A stretch of 40,721 nucleotides of DNA from Candidatus Apopatosoma intestinale (GTDB taxonomy: Bacteria > Bacillota > Clostridia > Oscillospirales > CAG-272), in the NCBI GenBank assembly GCA_003524145.1, contig DODZ01000016.1, positions 30,037 through 70,757 on the forward strand, given 5' to 3'. The number at the start of each line of letters is the position of its first letter. Position 1 is the first letter of the stretch. The notes below the pieces were generated by a model, which had not been told where the DNA came from, ran no database searches, and saw only the letters and a program-made list of their open reading frames with translations. Made by a program: the position numbers and the translations under genes. Below, one piece after another: positions 1 to 6,925 of the stretch.

Positions 1-82
1 TATCGAAGCGGTCATAACGAGGCGGTCTTGAAAACCGTTTGGGGGCAACCCCGCGTGGGTTCGAATCCCACTCCCTCCGCCA
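1..82 (+). tRNA. tRNA-Ser(UGA), 5' end outside the window
   Basis: The anticodon arm reads CGGT-CTTGAAA-ACCG, giving anticodon TGA (serine, UCA codons). A long variable arm (GGGGGCAACCCC region), a T arm with GGTTCGAATCC, and an encoded CCA at 80-82 follow. The 3' acceptor strand CTCCCTCC implies that about 8 bases of the 5' acceptor strand lie before base 1. The long variable arm is typical of class II tRNA-Ser and agrees with the anticodon. Confidence 0.93.
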
Positions 83-99
83 TATATATTTTTTAATTC

Positions 100-194
100 G
101 GAGAAGTACTCAAGTTGGCCGAAGAGGCGCCCCTGCTAAGGGTGTAGGTCGGATTTAACCCGGCGCGAGAGTTCAAATCTCTCCTTCTCCGCCA
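100..194 (+). tRNA. tRNA-Ser(GCU)
   Basis: Complete class II tRNA. The 5' acceptor GGAGAAG pairs with CTTCTCC at the 3' end, and CCA is encoded at 192-194. The anticodon loop CTGCTAA gives GCT (serine, AGC/AGU codons). A long variable arm follows, then a T arm with GTTCAAATC. It lies 17 bp after the first tRNA-Ser, so the two are probably co-transcribed and end at the hairpin at 196-228. tRNA-Ser genes are frequent neighbours of integrated accessory DNA, and an AT-rich restriction module follows directly. Confidence 0.96.
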
Positions 195-195
195 A

Positions 196-228
196 AAGAA
201 AAGTCGCCAAAGGCGACTTTTCTTTTTC
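196..228 (+). terminator. Terminator of the tRNA-Ser pair
   Basis: A perfect 13-bp stem (196-208 with 212-224), loop AAA, and a run of T at 223-227. It sits directly after the encoded CCA and isolates the tRNA operon from the restriction-modification genes. Confidence 0.92.
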
Positions 229-326
229 AAAAAACGGATTTTTTGGTGTTTTTCGATTATTGATATGTCATTATTTTAATTTTTTGACTTTATATAGTTG
301 ATTTCTCGTCATTTTGTCCGCAATAG

Positions 327-355
327 TTGAAAAATTTAGAATTTTATGCTATAAT
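327..355 (+). promoter_or_regulatory. Sigma-A promoter of the restriction-modification genes
   Basis: -35 TTGAAA at 327-332, 17-bp spacer, -10 TATAAT at 350-355, preceded by TGC (extended -10). Transcription would begin near 362. That rules out the upstream TTG at 314 as the methyltransferase start and supports ATG at 392. Confidence 0.85.
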
Positions 356-391
356 TATAAAAAATTACTATTACATATGGAGAAACTGCAA

Positions 392-1408
392 ATGTTTACT
401 AGTATAGAGCTATTTGCAGGTGCGGGTGGTTTAGCTCTTGGGCTGGAACAGGCGGGTTTTCAGCATATCGGGCTTGTGGAGTTTAACCCAAGTGCTGCAA
501 ATACTTTGTTATTGAATCGTCCAGAGTGGAATGTTATTTGCGAGGATATTGCAATTATTTCGCAAAGAGATTTGGAAAGTGAATTTAACATCAAAAAAGG
601 TGAATTAGACTTGCTGTCTGGTGGTGCGCCTTGTCAATCTTTCAGCTATGCAGGAAAAAGGCTTGGCTTGCAAGATGTTAGGGGGACAATGTTTTATCAT
701 TATGCTACTTTTTTGGAAAAACTACAACCAAAGATGTTTCTGTTTGAAAATGTACGCGGCTTGCTTACCCATGATAATGGACAAACATATAAAACAATTC
801 TTGATATTTTTCAACAGCAAGGCTATAAAACAACATATAAAATTCTCAACGCATGGGATTATGGCGTTCCTCAAAAGAGAGAGAGGCTTATTACTATTGG
901 AATAAGAAATGACTTTGAGGGTAAGTGTAAATTTTCTTATCCCGAAAAACATGATTATAAGCCTGTTATTAGAGATATAAAATTAGATTCAAATCCGTCA
1001 AAAGACGATTGCGCAAAATACTCTGCGTATAAATCATCGGTATTTGCCCTAGTTCCACCCGGTGGATATTGGAGAAATATTGATCCGGTTATTGCAAAAG
1101 AATATATGAAAACTTGTTGGGAAATGGGTGGCGGCAGAACGGGAATTTTAAGGCGTATTGGACTAGATGAACCATCTTTGACTGTTTTGACAAACCCGGG
1201 GATGAAGCAAACAGATAGATGCCATCCATTGGAAGTACGCCCGTTTTCGTACAGAGAGAATGCACGAATCCAAACTTTTCCAGATACTTGGAGTTTTTAT
1301 GGAACATTGGCAGAAAAATATAAGCAAGTTGGAAATGCGGTGCCTGTTAATCTCGCAAAAGAAATCGGCTTAGAAATAATAAAAACTTTGGAGGGGATTA
1401 AAAAATGA
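392..1408 (+). CDS. DNA (cytosine-5) methyltransferase of a type II R-M system
   Basis: Transfers a methyl group from SAM to C5 of cytosine and protects host DNA from the endonuclease encoded next. The 338-residue protein has the ordered C5-methyltransferase motifs: FAGAGG at 8-13 (SAM binding), PCQ at 80-82 with catalytic Cys81, ENV at 119-121, QKRER at 161-165, and QVGNAVP near 312-318. The variable target-recognition region lies at about 200-290. The start chosen is ATG 392, which has GGAG 9 bp upstream and lies 30 bp downstream of the predicted transcription start; the open frame reaches back to a TTG at 314 without support, and ATG 377 is a second choice. The gene is AT-rich with codon use unlike the housekeeping genes downstream, suggesting transfer. 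It overlaps the endonuclease gene by 4 bp (ATGA). Confidence 0.95.
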   Translation: MFTSIELFAGAGGLALGLEQAGFQHIGLVEFNPSAANTLLLNRPEWNVICEDIAIISQRDLESEFNIKKGELDLLSGGAPCQSFSYAGKRLGLQDVRGTMFYHYATFLEKLQPKMFLFENVRGLLTHDNGQTYKTILDIFQQQGYKTTYKILNAWDYGVPQKRERLITIGIRNDFEGKCKFSYPEKHDYKPVIRDIKLDSNPSKDDCAKYSAYKSSVFALVPPGGYWRNIDPVIAKEYMKTCWEMGGGRTGILRRIGLDEPSLTVLTNPGMKQTDRCHPLEVRPFSYRENARIQTFPDTWSFYGTLAEKYKQVGNAVPVNLAKEIGLEIIKTLEGIKK

Positions 1409-2166
1409 GTGACAATTATTGCATATCTTTTATCAAACAGAAAGATTTTGAACATCATGTCGCACAGACAATTGAAAAATACAACAAGTCTTTAAAATCA
1501 ATAAATCTCAAAAAATTTAATAAAAATATTATTGACCCAGTAAAGCTTACTTTCGATAAAGCGTTATTTAAAAAAGAAATTGAGGATATCATAGAATCAG
1601 AACTGCATAGACAGAGAGATAAGTCAAACACGAATGCGATAGGTTATTTTCACCAAAATATATTCAAATATATTGCAAATTGCAAAGTGCCTAAACAAGG
1701 TTTTGATGTGATTTTTTCGCAAGGCGATGGGACGAAGATTTATGTTGAAATGAAAAATAAACATAATACAATGAATTCATCTTCCAGCAAAAGCACATAT
1801 ATAACTATGCAGAATCACATTTTAAATAACCCAAATGATATATGTTGTCTCGTGGAAACTATAGCGAAACGCTCTCAAGATGTTGAATGGAAATGCACTA
1901 TAAATAAAAAGAAAGTATCGCACAAAAAGATAAGACGGGTATCAATGGATAAATTTTACGAAATTGTTACAGGAGTAAATGATGCATTTTATCTTGTATG
2001 TAAACAGTTGCCTATAACTATCGAAAAACTTATTAAAAACAATATCGTTGATACGGCGGAGCACGATACAGTTATTGACGAGCTAAAAGCAAAAAATCCC
2101 GATTTGTTAAAGGCATTGTATCTACTTGCCTTTGAGACATATAACGGATTTGACAAATTGCTATAA
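1405..2166 (+). CDS. Type II restriction endonuclease, Eco47II-like
   Basis: Predicted endonuclease partner of the methyltransferase. The 253-residue protein has a PD-(D/E)XK-like core: Asp101 in GFDVIF, then Glu115 and Lys117 in VEMKNK, followed by a conserved-looking stretch KHNTMNSSSSK (about 119-129). From memory of the family this is characteristic of the Eco47II/Sau96I group, which cuts GGNCC; that specificity is an inference and was not tested. Translation is coupled to the methyltransferase by the ATGA overlap, with GGAGGGG upstream of the ATG. Order M then R lets methylation precede cutting on entry to a new host. Composition is AT-rich like its partner. The alternative is another PD-(D/E)XK nuclease family with the same fold. 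Confidence 0.83.
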   Translation: MSDNYCISFIKQKDFEHHVAQTIEKYNKSLKSINLKKFNKNIIDPVKLTFDKALFKKEIEDIIESELHRQRDKSNTNAIGYFHQNIFKYIANCKVPKQGFDVIFSQGDGTKIYVEMKNKHNTMNSSSSKSTYITMQNHILNNPNDICCLVETIAKRSQDVEWKCTINKKKVSHKKIRRVSMDKFYEIVTGVNDAFYLVCKQLPITIEKLIKNNIVDTAEHDTVIDELKAKNPDLLKALYLLAFETYNGFDKLL

Positions 2167-2178
2167 TGGTAAGAAAAC

Positions 2179-2772
2179 ATGCAAAAATATACGATTGAAT
2201 CTTTTGTAAGAGATAGCTTGGATATGAACTCCCCGGATTTATTTAACTGGGATATGGTTTTTGTTTCGTCGATATTAAAAAAAGAGTATAAAAGTGATGG
2301 AAGCGAGAAAGAAGTAATCAACGGATATGCAAATGCGGTTAACTGTATTGCAAACGAGATCAAAATACAAAATCACTCAGATGCCGGTGTTTTAATAGTT
2401 CGCTCCAATTCTCTTGTGATTCCATTTATTTTTTTATGTAGACATACGGTAGAATTAATTCTCAAATATTTACGCAAACAGCTTTCTCTTCAAAACCCCA
2501 ATAAACATAGCTTGAGATATTTATGGGGAGATATTGAAAAAGCAATTATCGAGTCAAAACCATCTGAAAAAGAAGCTGTAGAAAATATTAGTGAATATAT
2601 ATATGCACTTGAAAAACTTGATCCAGATGGCTCGCATGCCAGATATCCAAAGAGCATGAAAGGGGAAATTTATCATGAAAAGCCAAAATTTATTAGAGTT
2701 ATGGAGATAAATGCAGTTTTGCAAAAAGTGCTTCTTCCTCTAATTGAACTTTTTAGCTTGCAAGGAAACTAA
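2179..2772 (+). CDS. HEPN-like helical protein in the R-M module
   Basis: A 197-residue protein starting 12 bp after the endonuclease stop, in the same AT-rich composition, so probably the third gene of the same operon. I cannot assign a function with certainty. The segment FLCRHTVELILK (about 86-96), followed by KHSLRYLW, resembles the helix-with-Arg/His pattern of HEPN-type or related all-alpha proteins often found beside defence genes; no complete Rx4-6H ribonuclease motif is obvious. No signal peptide or membrane helix is seen. The ribosome binding site is weak, consistent with translational coupling. It may be a passenger, a regulator or an accessory defence factor. Confidence 0.6.
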   Translation: MQKYTIESFVRDSLDMNSPDLFNWDMVFVSSILKKEYKSDGSEKEVINGYANAVNCIANEIKIQNHSDAGVLIVRSNSLVIPFIFLCRHTVELILKYLRKQLSLQNPNKHSLRYLWGDIEKAIIESKPSEKEAVENISEYIYALEKLDPDGSHARYPKSMKGEIYHEKPKFIRVMEINAVLQKVLLPLIELFSLQGN

Positions 2773-3325
2773 AAACGGAGAATATCTACTTGAAAACTAT
2801 GACAGAGCAAATTACAGGCTGAAGCTACATGCTACTGCGATGGTGCTGTCTGTGATTGTATTTATAGTCATAACCATAGCGTGCAGTGCTACCACGGTCG
2901 GAAAAGACGGCGGCGAATTTGCGTCAAAGGCTTGGATTTGCTTTGCGATATTTATGGTGTCGCTTGTCGGAATGTTTGCGACTGTAATGCTGTGCAACAC
3001 TCTTATAAAAAGTGATGATTTGGAGAGATGCATTGCCGTCGATGGGCTGAGAAACAGCACATTTTACAATACACCGCTTCTTTCCTGCAATATTGTCAAT
3101 GTATATCGCGATGAAAATATGTGTCGCATCTGCATCTCAAAGGTGGCGACGGGCGAATTTTATTACACAATCGAGGAGATGAGCACGGCAAGCGACAATA
3201 GATTTTCGCTTGCGACGGCGCATCGCTCGGAGTTTTTCCCAGACAGAGAATCTCTCGTGCGAAGTTTCGGTAAAAGCACCGCGATGCTTTCCGATGTTAC
3301 GGAAAATTTCAAATTAAATCAATAA
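2744..3325 (+). CDS. Membrane protein of unknown function, possibly 5'-truncated
   Basis: The open frame encodes up to 193 residues with two hydrophobic segments (about residues 32-48 and 64-85) and a soluble C-terminal domain of about 100 residues. The family is not recognised. The start is problematic: the first codon after the in-frame stop at 2741-2743 is TTG 2744, which lies inside the upstream gene and has no convincing ribosome binding site; the first ATG (about 2837) lies inside the first hydrophobic segment. Base composition changes from AT-rich to host-like at about 2810. A remnant whose original 5' end was replaced when the R-M block arrived is a reasonable reading. A genuine gene with translational coupling is the alternative. 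It ends at the terminator shared with ppdK. Confidence 0.55.
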   Translation: MNFLACKETKNGEYLLENYDRANYRLKLHATAMVLSVIVFIVITIACSATTVGKDGGEFASKAWICFAIFMVSLVGMFATVMLCNTLIKSDDLERCIAVDGLRNSTFYNTPLLSCNIVNVYRDENMCRICISKVATGEFYYTIEEMSTASDNRFSLATAHRSEFFPDRESLVRSFGKSTAMLSDVTENFKLNQ

Positions 3326-3332
3326 CATAAGC

Positions 3333-3368
3333 AAAAAGGCATGGAATCCGAGGATTCCATGCCTTTTT
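3333..3368. terminator. Bidirectional terminator between the membrane gene and ppdK
   Basis: Long perfect hairpin, arms about 3333-3348 and 3353-3368 around a CGAG loop, with an A run on one side and a T run on the other, so it works for both convergent transcripts. Confidence 0.93.
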
Positions 3369-3394
3369 ATCATTATTTTATATTACCGAAAAAA

Positions 3395-6019
3395 TCAGTC
3401 CTGGAGAGCCGCCTGAGCTGCTGCAAGTCTTGCTATCGGCACGCGGAAGGGCGAGCATGATACATAGTCAAGACCGATCTTGTGGCAGAACTCAACGGAG
3501 GAAGGATCGCCGCCGTGCTCACCGCATATACCGCAGGAGAGGTTGGGACGAACACTGCGTCCGAGTTCAACAGCCATCTTCATGAGCTTACCTACGCCGA
3601 TCTGGTCGAGCTTAGCGAAAGGATCATTCTCATAAATCTTGGAATCATAGTAAGAACCGAGGAACTTACCGGCGTCATCACGGCTGAAGCCGAATGTCAT
3701 CTGGGTAAGGTCGTTTGTACCGAAGCAGAAGAATTCAGCTTCCTTGGCTATCTCATCAGCTGTGAGAGCGGCACGAGGAATTTCGATCATTGTACCTACT
3801 TCGTACTTGAGGTCGCTGCCTGCTGCCTTGATTTCCTCATCGGCGGCATCTACTACAAATTTCTTTACATACTTAAGCTCTTTTACATCGCCTATGAGAG
3901 GAATCATGATCTCGGGAACAACATTCCAATCGGGATGATTCTTCTTAACTGCGATAGCCGCACGGATAACGGCTCTTGTCTGCATTGTGGCAATCTCGGG
4001 GTATGTTACGGCGAGACGACAACCACGGTGACCCATCATCGGGTTGAACTCATGGAGGGAAGTGATGATTTCCTTGATTCTCTCAACGCTCTTGCCCTGA
4101 TCCTTTGCGAGGCGGGCAATATCTTCTTCTGTTGTGGGAACGAACTCATGGAGCGGAGGATCGAGGAAACGTATAACAACAGGGTAGCCTTCGAGAGCCT
4201 CATAGAGCTTCTCAAAATCGCTCTGCTGCATGGGAAGAATCTTAGCAAGAGCGGCTTCTCTCTCTTCTACCGTGTCGGAGCAGATCATCTCGCGGAAAGC
4301 TGCGATTCTGTCCGGCTCGAAGAACATGTGCTCTGTACGGCAGAGACCGATGCCTTCTGCGCCGAGCTCACGAGCCTTCTTTGCATCTGCGGGAGTATCG
4401 GCGTTTGTACGAACTCTGAGCTTTCTGTACTTGTCAGCCCATGCCATGATTCTGCCGAATTCGCCTGCTATTGTAGCGTCAACGGTGGGGATAGCCTCGC
4501 CGTAGATATTACCAGTGGAACCGTCGATGGAAATGACGTCGCCTTCATGGAATGTCTTGCCTGCGAGAGTGAATTTCTTGTTTTCTTCATCCATTGCGAT
4601 ATCGCCGCAACCGGAAACACAGCACTTGCCCATGCCGCGCGCAACAACGGCTGCATGGCTTGTCATACCGCCGCGAACGGTGAGAATACCCTGAGCGGCT
4701 TTCATACCCGTGATATCTTCGGGAGATGTCTCAAGGCGAACGAGGACAACCTTCTTGCCCTTAGCCTTCCATGCTTCTGCATCCTCGGCTGTGAATACTA
4801 CCTGACCGCAAGCCGCACCGGGAGATGCGCCGAGACCGCGACCGAGGGGCTTTGTAGCCTTGAGAGCCTTGGAGTCGAACTGCGGGTGGAGAAGTGTATC
4901 GAGGTTGCGGGGGTCAATCATAAGAACAGCTTCCTGCTCGGTTCTCATGCCCTCGTCAACGAGGTCGCAGGCAATCTTGAGAGCAGCCTGAGCGGTTCTC
5001 TTGCCGTTACGGGTCTGGAGCATATAGAGCTTGCCGTGTTCAACGGTAAATTCCATATCCTGCATATCTCTGTAGTGCTCTTCCAGAGTCTTGCAAACCT
5101 GCTGGAACTGAGCAAATGCCTCGGGGAACTTCTGCTCCATCTCGGCAATCTTCATAGGTGTACGAACGCCGGCAACGACATCTTCGCCCTGAGCATTTGT
5201 AAGGAACTCACCGAAGAGACCCTTTGCGCCTGTAGCGGGGTCACGTGTGAACGCAACGCCGGTACCGCAATCGTCGCCCATATTACCGAATGCCATGGAC
5301 TGAACGTTTACGGCTGTACCCCAAGAGTAGGGGATATCGTTGTCACGACGGTATACGTTGGCGCGGGGGTTGTCCCAGCTGCGGAAAACAGCCTTGATAG
5401 CGCCGAAGAGCTGCTCCTTCGGGTCGGAGGGGAACTCTGCGCCTATCTTTGACTTGTATTCTTCCTTGAACTGACGGGCAAGCTCCTTGAGGTCGTTTGC
5501 ATCAAGCTCGATATCCTGCTTAACGCCCTTTGCCTCTTTCATCTTATCGATGAGCTGCTCGAAATACTTCTTTCCGACTTCCATAACAACGTCGGAATAC
5601 ATCTGGATAAATCTTCTGTAGCAGTCCCAAGCCCATCTGGGGTTGCCGGACTTCTTGGATATAACTTCAACAACATCTTCGTTGAGACCGAGGTTAAGAA
5701 TGGTATCCATCATGCCGGGCATGGATGCGCGCGCACCGGAGCGGACGGAAACGAGAAGCGGATTTTCGTGATCGCCGAATTTCTTGCCTGTGATGGTTTC
5801 CATCTTTTCGATGTACTCCATTATCTCAGCCTGAATTTCGGGATTGATCTGCTTGCCGTCCTCATAATACTTTGTGCAGGCTTCCGTGGTAATTGTGAAG
5901 CCCTGCGGAACGGGAAGACCGATATTTGTCATTTCCGCGAGGTTTGCACCCTTGCCGCCGAGAAGCTCACGCATACCTGCGTTACCTTCCGTAAAAAGGT
6001 AGACATACTTCTTTGCCAT
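3395..6019 (-). CDS. ppdK: Pyruvate, phosphate dikinase
   Basis: Interconverts pyruvate + ATP + Pi and phosphoenolpyruvate + AMP + PPi (EC 2.7.9.1) in the cytoplasm; many anaerobes use it in PPi-dependent glycolysis or to make PEP from pyruvate. The 874-residue length is the family norm. The ATP-grasp N-terminal domain begins with LLGGKGANLAEM; the swivelling phosphohistidine domain carries GGMTSHAAVVARGMG near residue 450 with the catalytic His; the C-terminal PEP/pyruvate TIM barrel ends with CGICGEHGGDP, containing the catalytic Cys. The start is supported by GGAGG 10 bp upstream of ATG 6019. It is a single-gene unit between an extended -10 promoter and a shared terminator. A 656-codon open frame on the opposite strand is a compositional shadow. 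Confidence 0.98.
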   Translation of the reverse strand: MAKKYVYLFTEGNAGMRELLGGKGANLAEMTNIGLPVPQGFTITTEACTKYYEDGKQINPEIQAEIMEYIEKMETITGKKFGDHENPLLVSVRSGARASMPGMMDTILNLGLNEDVVEVISKKSGNPRWAWDCYRRFIQMYSDVVMEVGKKYFEQLIDKMKEAKGVKQDIELDANDLKELARQFKEEYKSKIGAEFPSDPKEQLFGAIKAVFRSWDNPRANVYRRDNDIPYSWGTAVNVQSMAFGNMGDDCGTGVAFTRDPATGAKGLFGEFLTNAQGEDVVAGVRTPMKIAEMEQKFPEAFAQFQQVCKTLEEHYRDMQDMEFTVEHGKLYMLQTRNGKRTAQAALKIACDLVDEGMRTEQEAVLMIDPRNLDTLLHPQFDSKALKATKPLGRGLGASPGAACGQVVFTAEDAEAWKAKGKKVVLVRLETSPEDITGMKAAQGILTVRGGMTSHAAVVARGMGKCCVSGCGDIAMDEENKKFTLAGKTFHEGDVISIDGSTGNIYGEAIPTVDATIAGEFGRIMAWADKYRKLRVRTNADTPADAKKARELGAEGIGLCRTEHMFFEPDRIAAFREMICSDTVEEREAALAKILPMQQSDFEKLYEALEGYPVVIRFLDPPLHEFVPTTEEDIARLAKDQGKSVERIKEIITSLHEFNPMMGHRGCRLAVTYPEIATMQTRAVIRAAIAVKKNHPDWNVVPEIMIPLIGDVKELKYVKKFVVDAADEEIKAAGSDLKYEVGTMIEIPRAALTADEIAKEAEFFCFGTNDLTQMTFGFSRDDAGKFLGSYYDSKIYENDPFAKLDQIGVGKLMKMAVELGRSVRPNLSCGICGEHGGDPSSVEFCHKIGLDYVSCSPFRVPIARLAAAQAALQD

Positions 6020-6074
6020 ATGTTTTTTCCTCCATAGTTTTTATTGAGATTTTTACAAATCTATACATTTCGGT

Positions 6075-6103
6075 ATTATACCATAGATTTTTCCAAATAT
6101 CTA
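6075..6103 (-). promoter_or_regulatory. Extended -10 promoter of ppdK
   Basis: On the minus strand TGG-TATAAT (TATAAT at complement of 6075-6080) with only a weak -35 (TAGATA, complement of 6098-6103) at 17 bp. It lies about 55 bp upstream of the ppdK start codon. Confidence 0.6.
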
Positions 6104-6164
6104 TAGCTTTTATAAAAAAAGTTGAGAAAAAACGAGAAAAATTTAAAAAAATCGCAAATTTCTC

Positions 6165-6193
6165 TTGCAAAAATTCCCTTTACGGGGTAAAAT
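6165..6193 (+). promoter_or_regulatory. Sigma-A promoter of the pth-mfd operon
   Basis: -35 TTGCAA at 6165-6170, exactly 17 bp, -10 TAAAAT at 6188-6193. Transcription would begin near 6200 and leave a leader of about 90 nt before the pth start. Confidence 0.8.
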
Positions 6194-6203
6194 AAAGTGA
6201 AAA

Positions 6204-6260
6204 ATGCCGCGAGGCGGCATAAATACGGCATCGCTACGGAAGGGAGGGCTCTCCTTTCCG
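6204..6260 (+). promoter_or_regulatory. Two hairpins in the pth leader
   Basis: The first hairpin has arms 6204-6210 and 6214-6220 (ATGCCGC/GCGGCAT, loop GAG). The second has arms 6237-6246 and 6251-6260 (10 bp including one G-U pair, loop GGCT). Neither has a downstream T run, so they are not ordinary terminators. They fill most of the leader between the predicted transcription start and the ribosome binding site; a role in mRNA stability or translation control is only a guess. Confidence 0.5.
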
Positions 6261-6291
6261 CATTTCGTGCTGTTTTCGGAAAGGAAAAATT

Positions 6292-6909
6292 ATGTCGATT
6301 TTTGATTTATTCAAAAAGATAGAGAGTGAGGGAAAGCGTGCGCCCGTTTCGTATATCGTGGCGGGGCTGGGAAACCCCGGGGCAAAATATGAAAAGACGC
6401 GGCACAATGCGGGTTTTCTCGCGATAGACCATATGGCGGGGAAGCTGGGTGAAAAGATAAATTCATCGAAATTTCAGTCGCTCTGCTGCCGCACGGCGGT
6501 AGACGGCACGGGGGTGCTTCTGATGAAGCCGCAGACATTCATGAATGCCTCGGGTATAGCCATAGACGAGGCAGCATCCTTCTACAAGATACCGCCCGAG
6601 CATATAATAGTGCTGTGCGACGATATAACGCAGAAGCCGGGGCATATCCGCATAAGAAAGAGCGGAAGCGCAGGCGGGCACAACGGGCTGAAGAGCGTGA
6701 TAGGCTTCTGCGGCGAGGGCTTTCCGCGCGTCCGCATGGGCGTGGGCGAAAAGCCGACTCCCGAATATGACCTTGCCGACTGGGTGACGGGTAAGCTCCC
6801 CGAGGCGGATATGAAGGCCCTGCAGGGGCGCTTTGACGATGTTTGCGAGGCGGTTCGTCTGATGCTTGCGGGCGACTATGACCGCGCAATGAATCTTTAT
6901 AACAGATGA
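6292..6909 (+). CDS. pth: Peptidyl-tRNA hydrolase
   Basis: Cleaves peptidyl-tRNA released prematurely from ribosomes and recycles the tRNA (EC 3.1.1.29). The 205-residue protein has the family sequence GLGNPG, then KTRHNAGF with the catalytic His, followed by KPQTFMNASG, and DDITQKPGHIRIRKSGS...GHNG, all in the standard order. It carries about 20 extra N-terminal residues (MSIFDLFKK...) before the Pth fold; the ATG at 6292 has GGAAAGG upstream, so this extension is probably translated. It is the first gene of the pth-mfd operon, a common order in Firmicutes; mfd follows after 16 bp. Confidence 0.97.
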   Translation: MSIFDLFKKIESEGKRAPVSYIVAGLGNPGAKYEKTRHNAGFLAIDHMAGKLGEKINSSKFQSLCCRTAVDGTGVLLMKPQTFMNASGIAIDEAASFYKIPPEHIIVLCDDITQKPGHIRIRKSGSAGGHNGLKSVIGFCGEGFPRVRMGVGEKPTPEYDLADWVTGKLPEADMKALQGRFDDVCEAVRLMLAGDYDRAMNLYNR

Positions 6910-6925
6910 TAACGGTAAATATAAA

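Noticed and set aside
314..391. Extended N-terminus of the cytosine methyltransferase from TTG 314
   Set aside because: A consensus promoter lies at 327-355, inside that segment, so the transcript cannot include it.
3482..5452. A 656-codon open frame opposite ppdK
   Set aside because: It is exactly antisense to a gene with full catalytic motifs, has no ribosome binding site, and is rich in Cys/Leu/Gly as expected from the complement of GC-rich codons.
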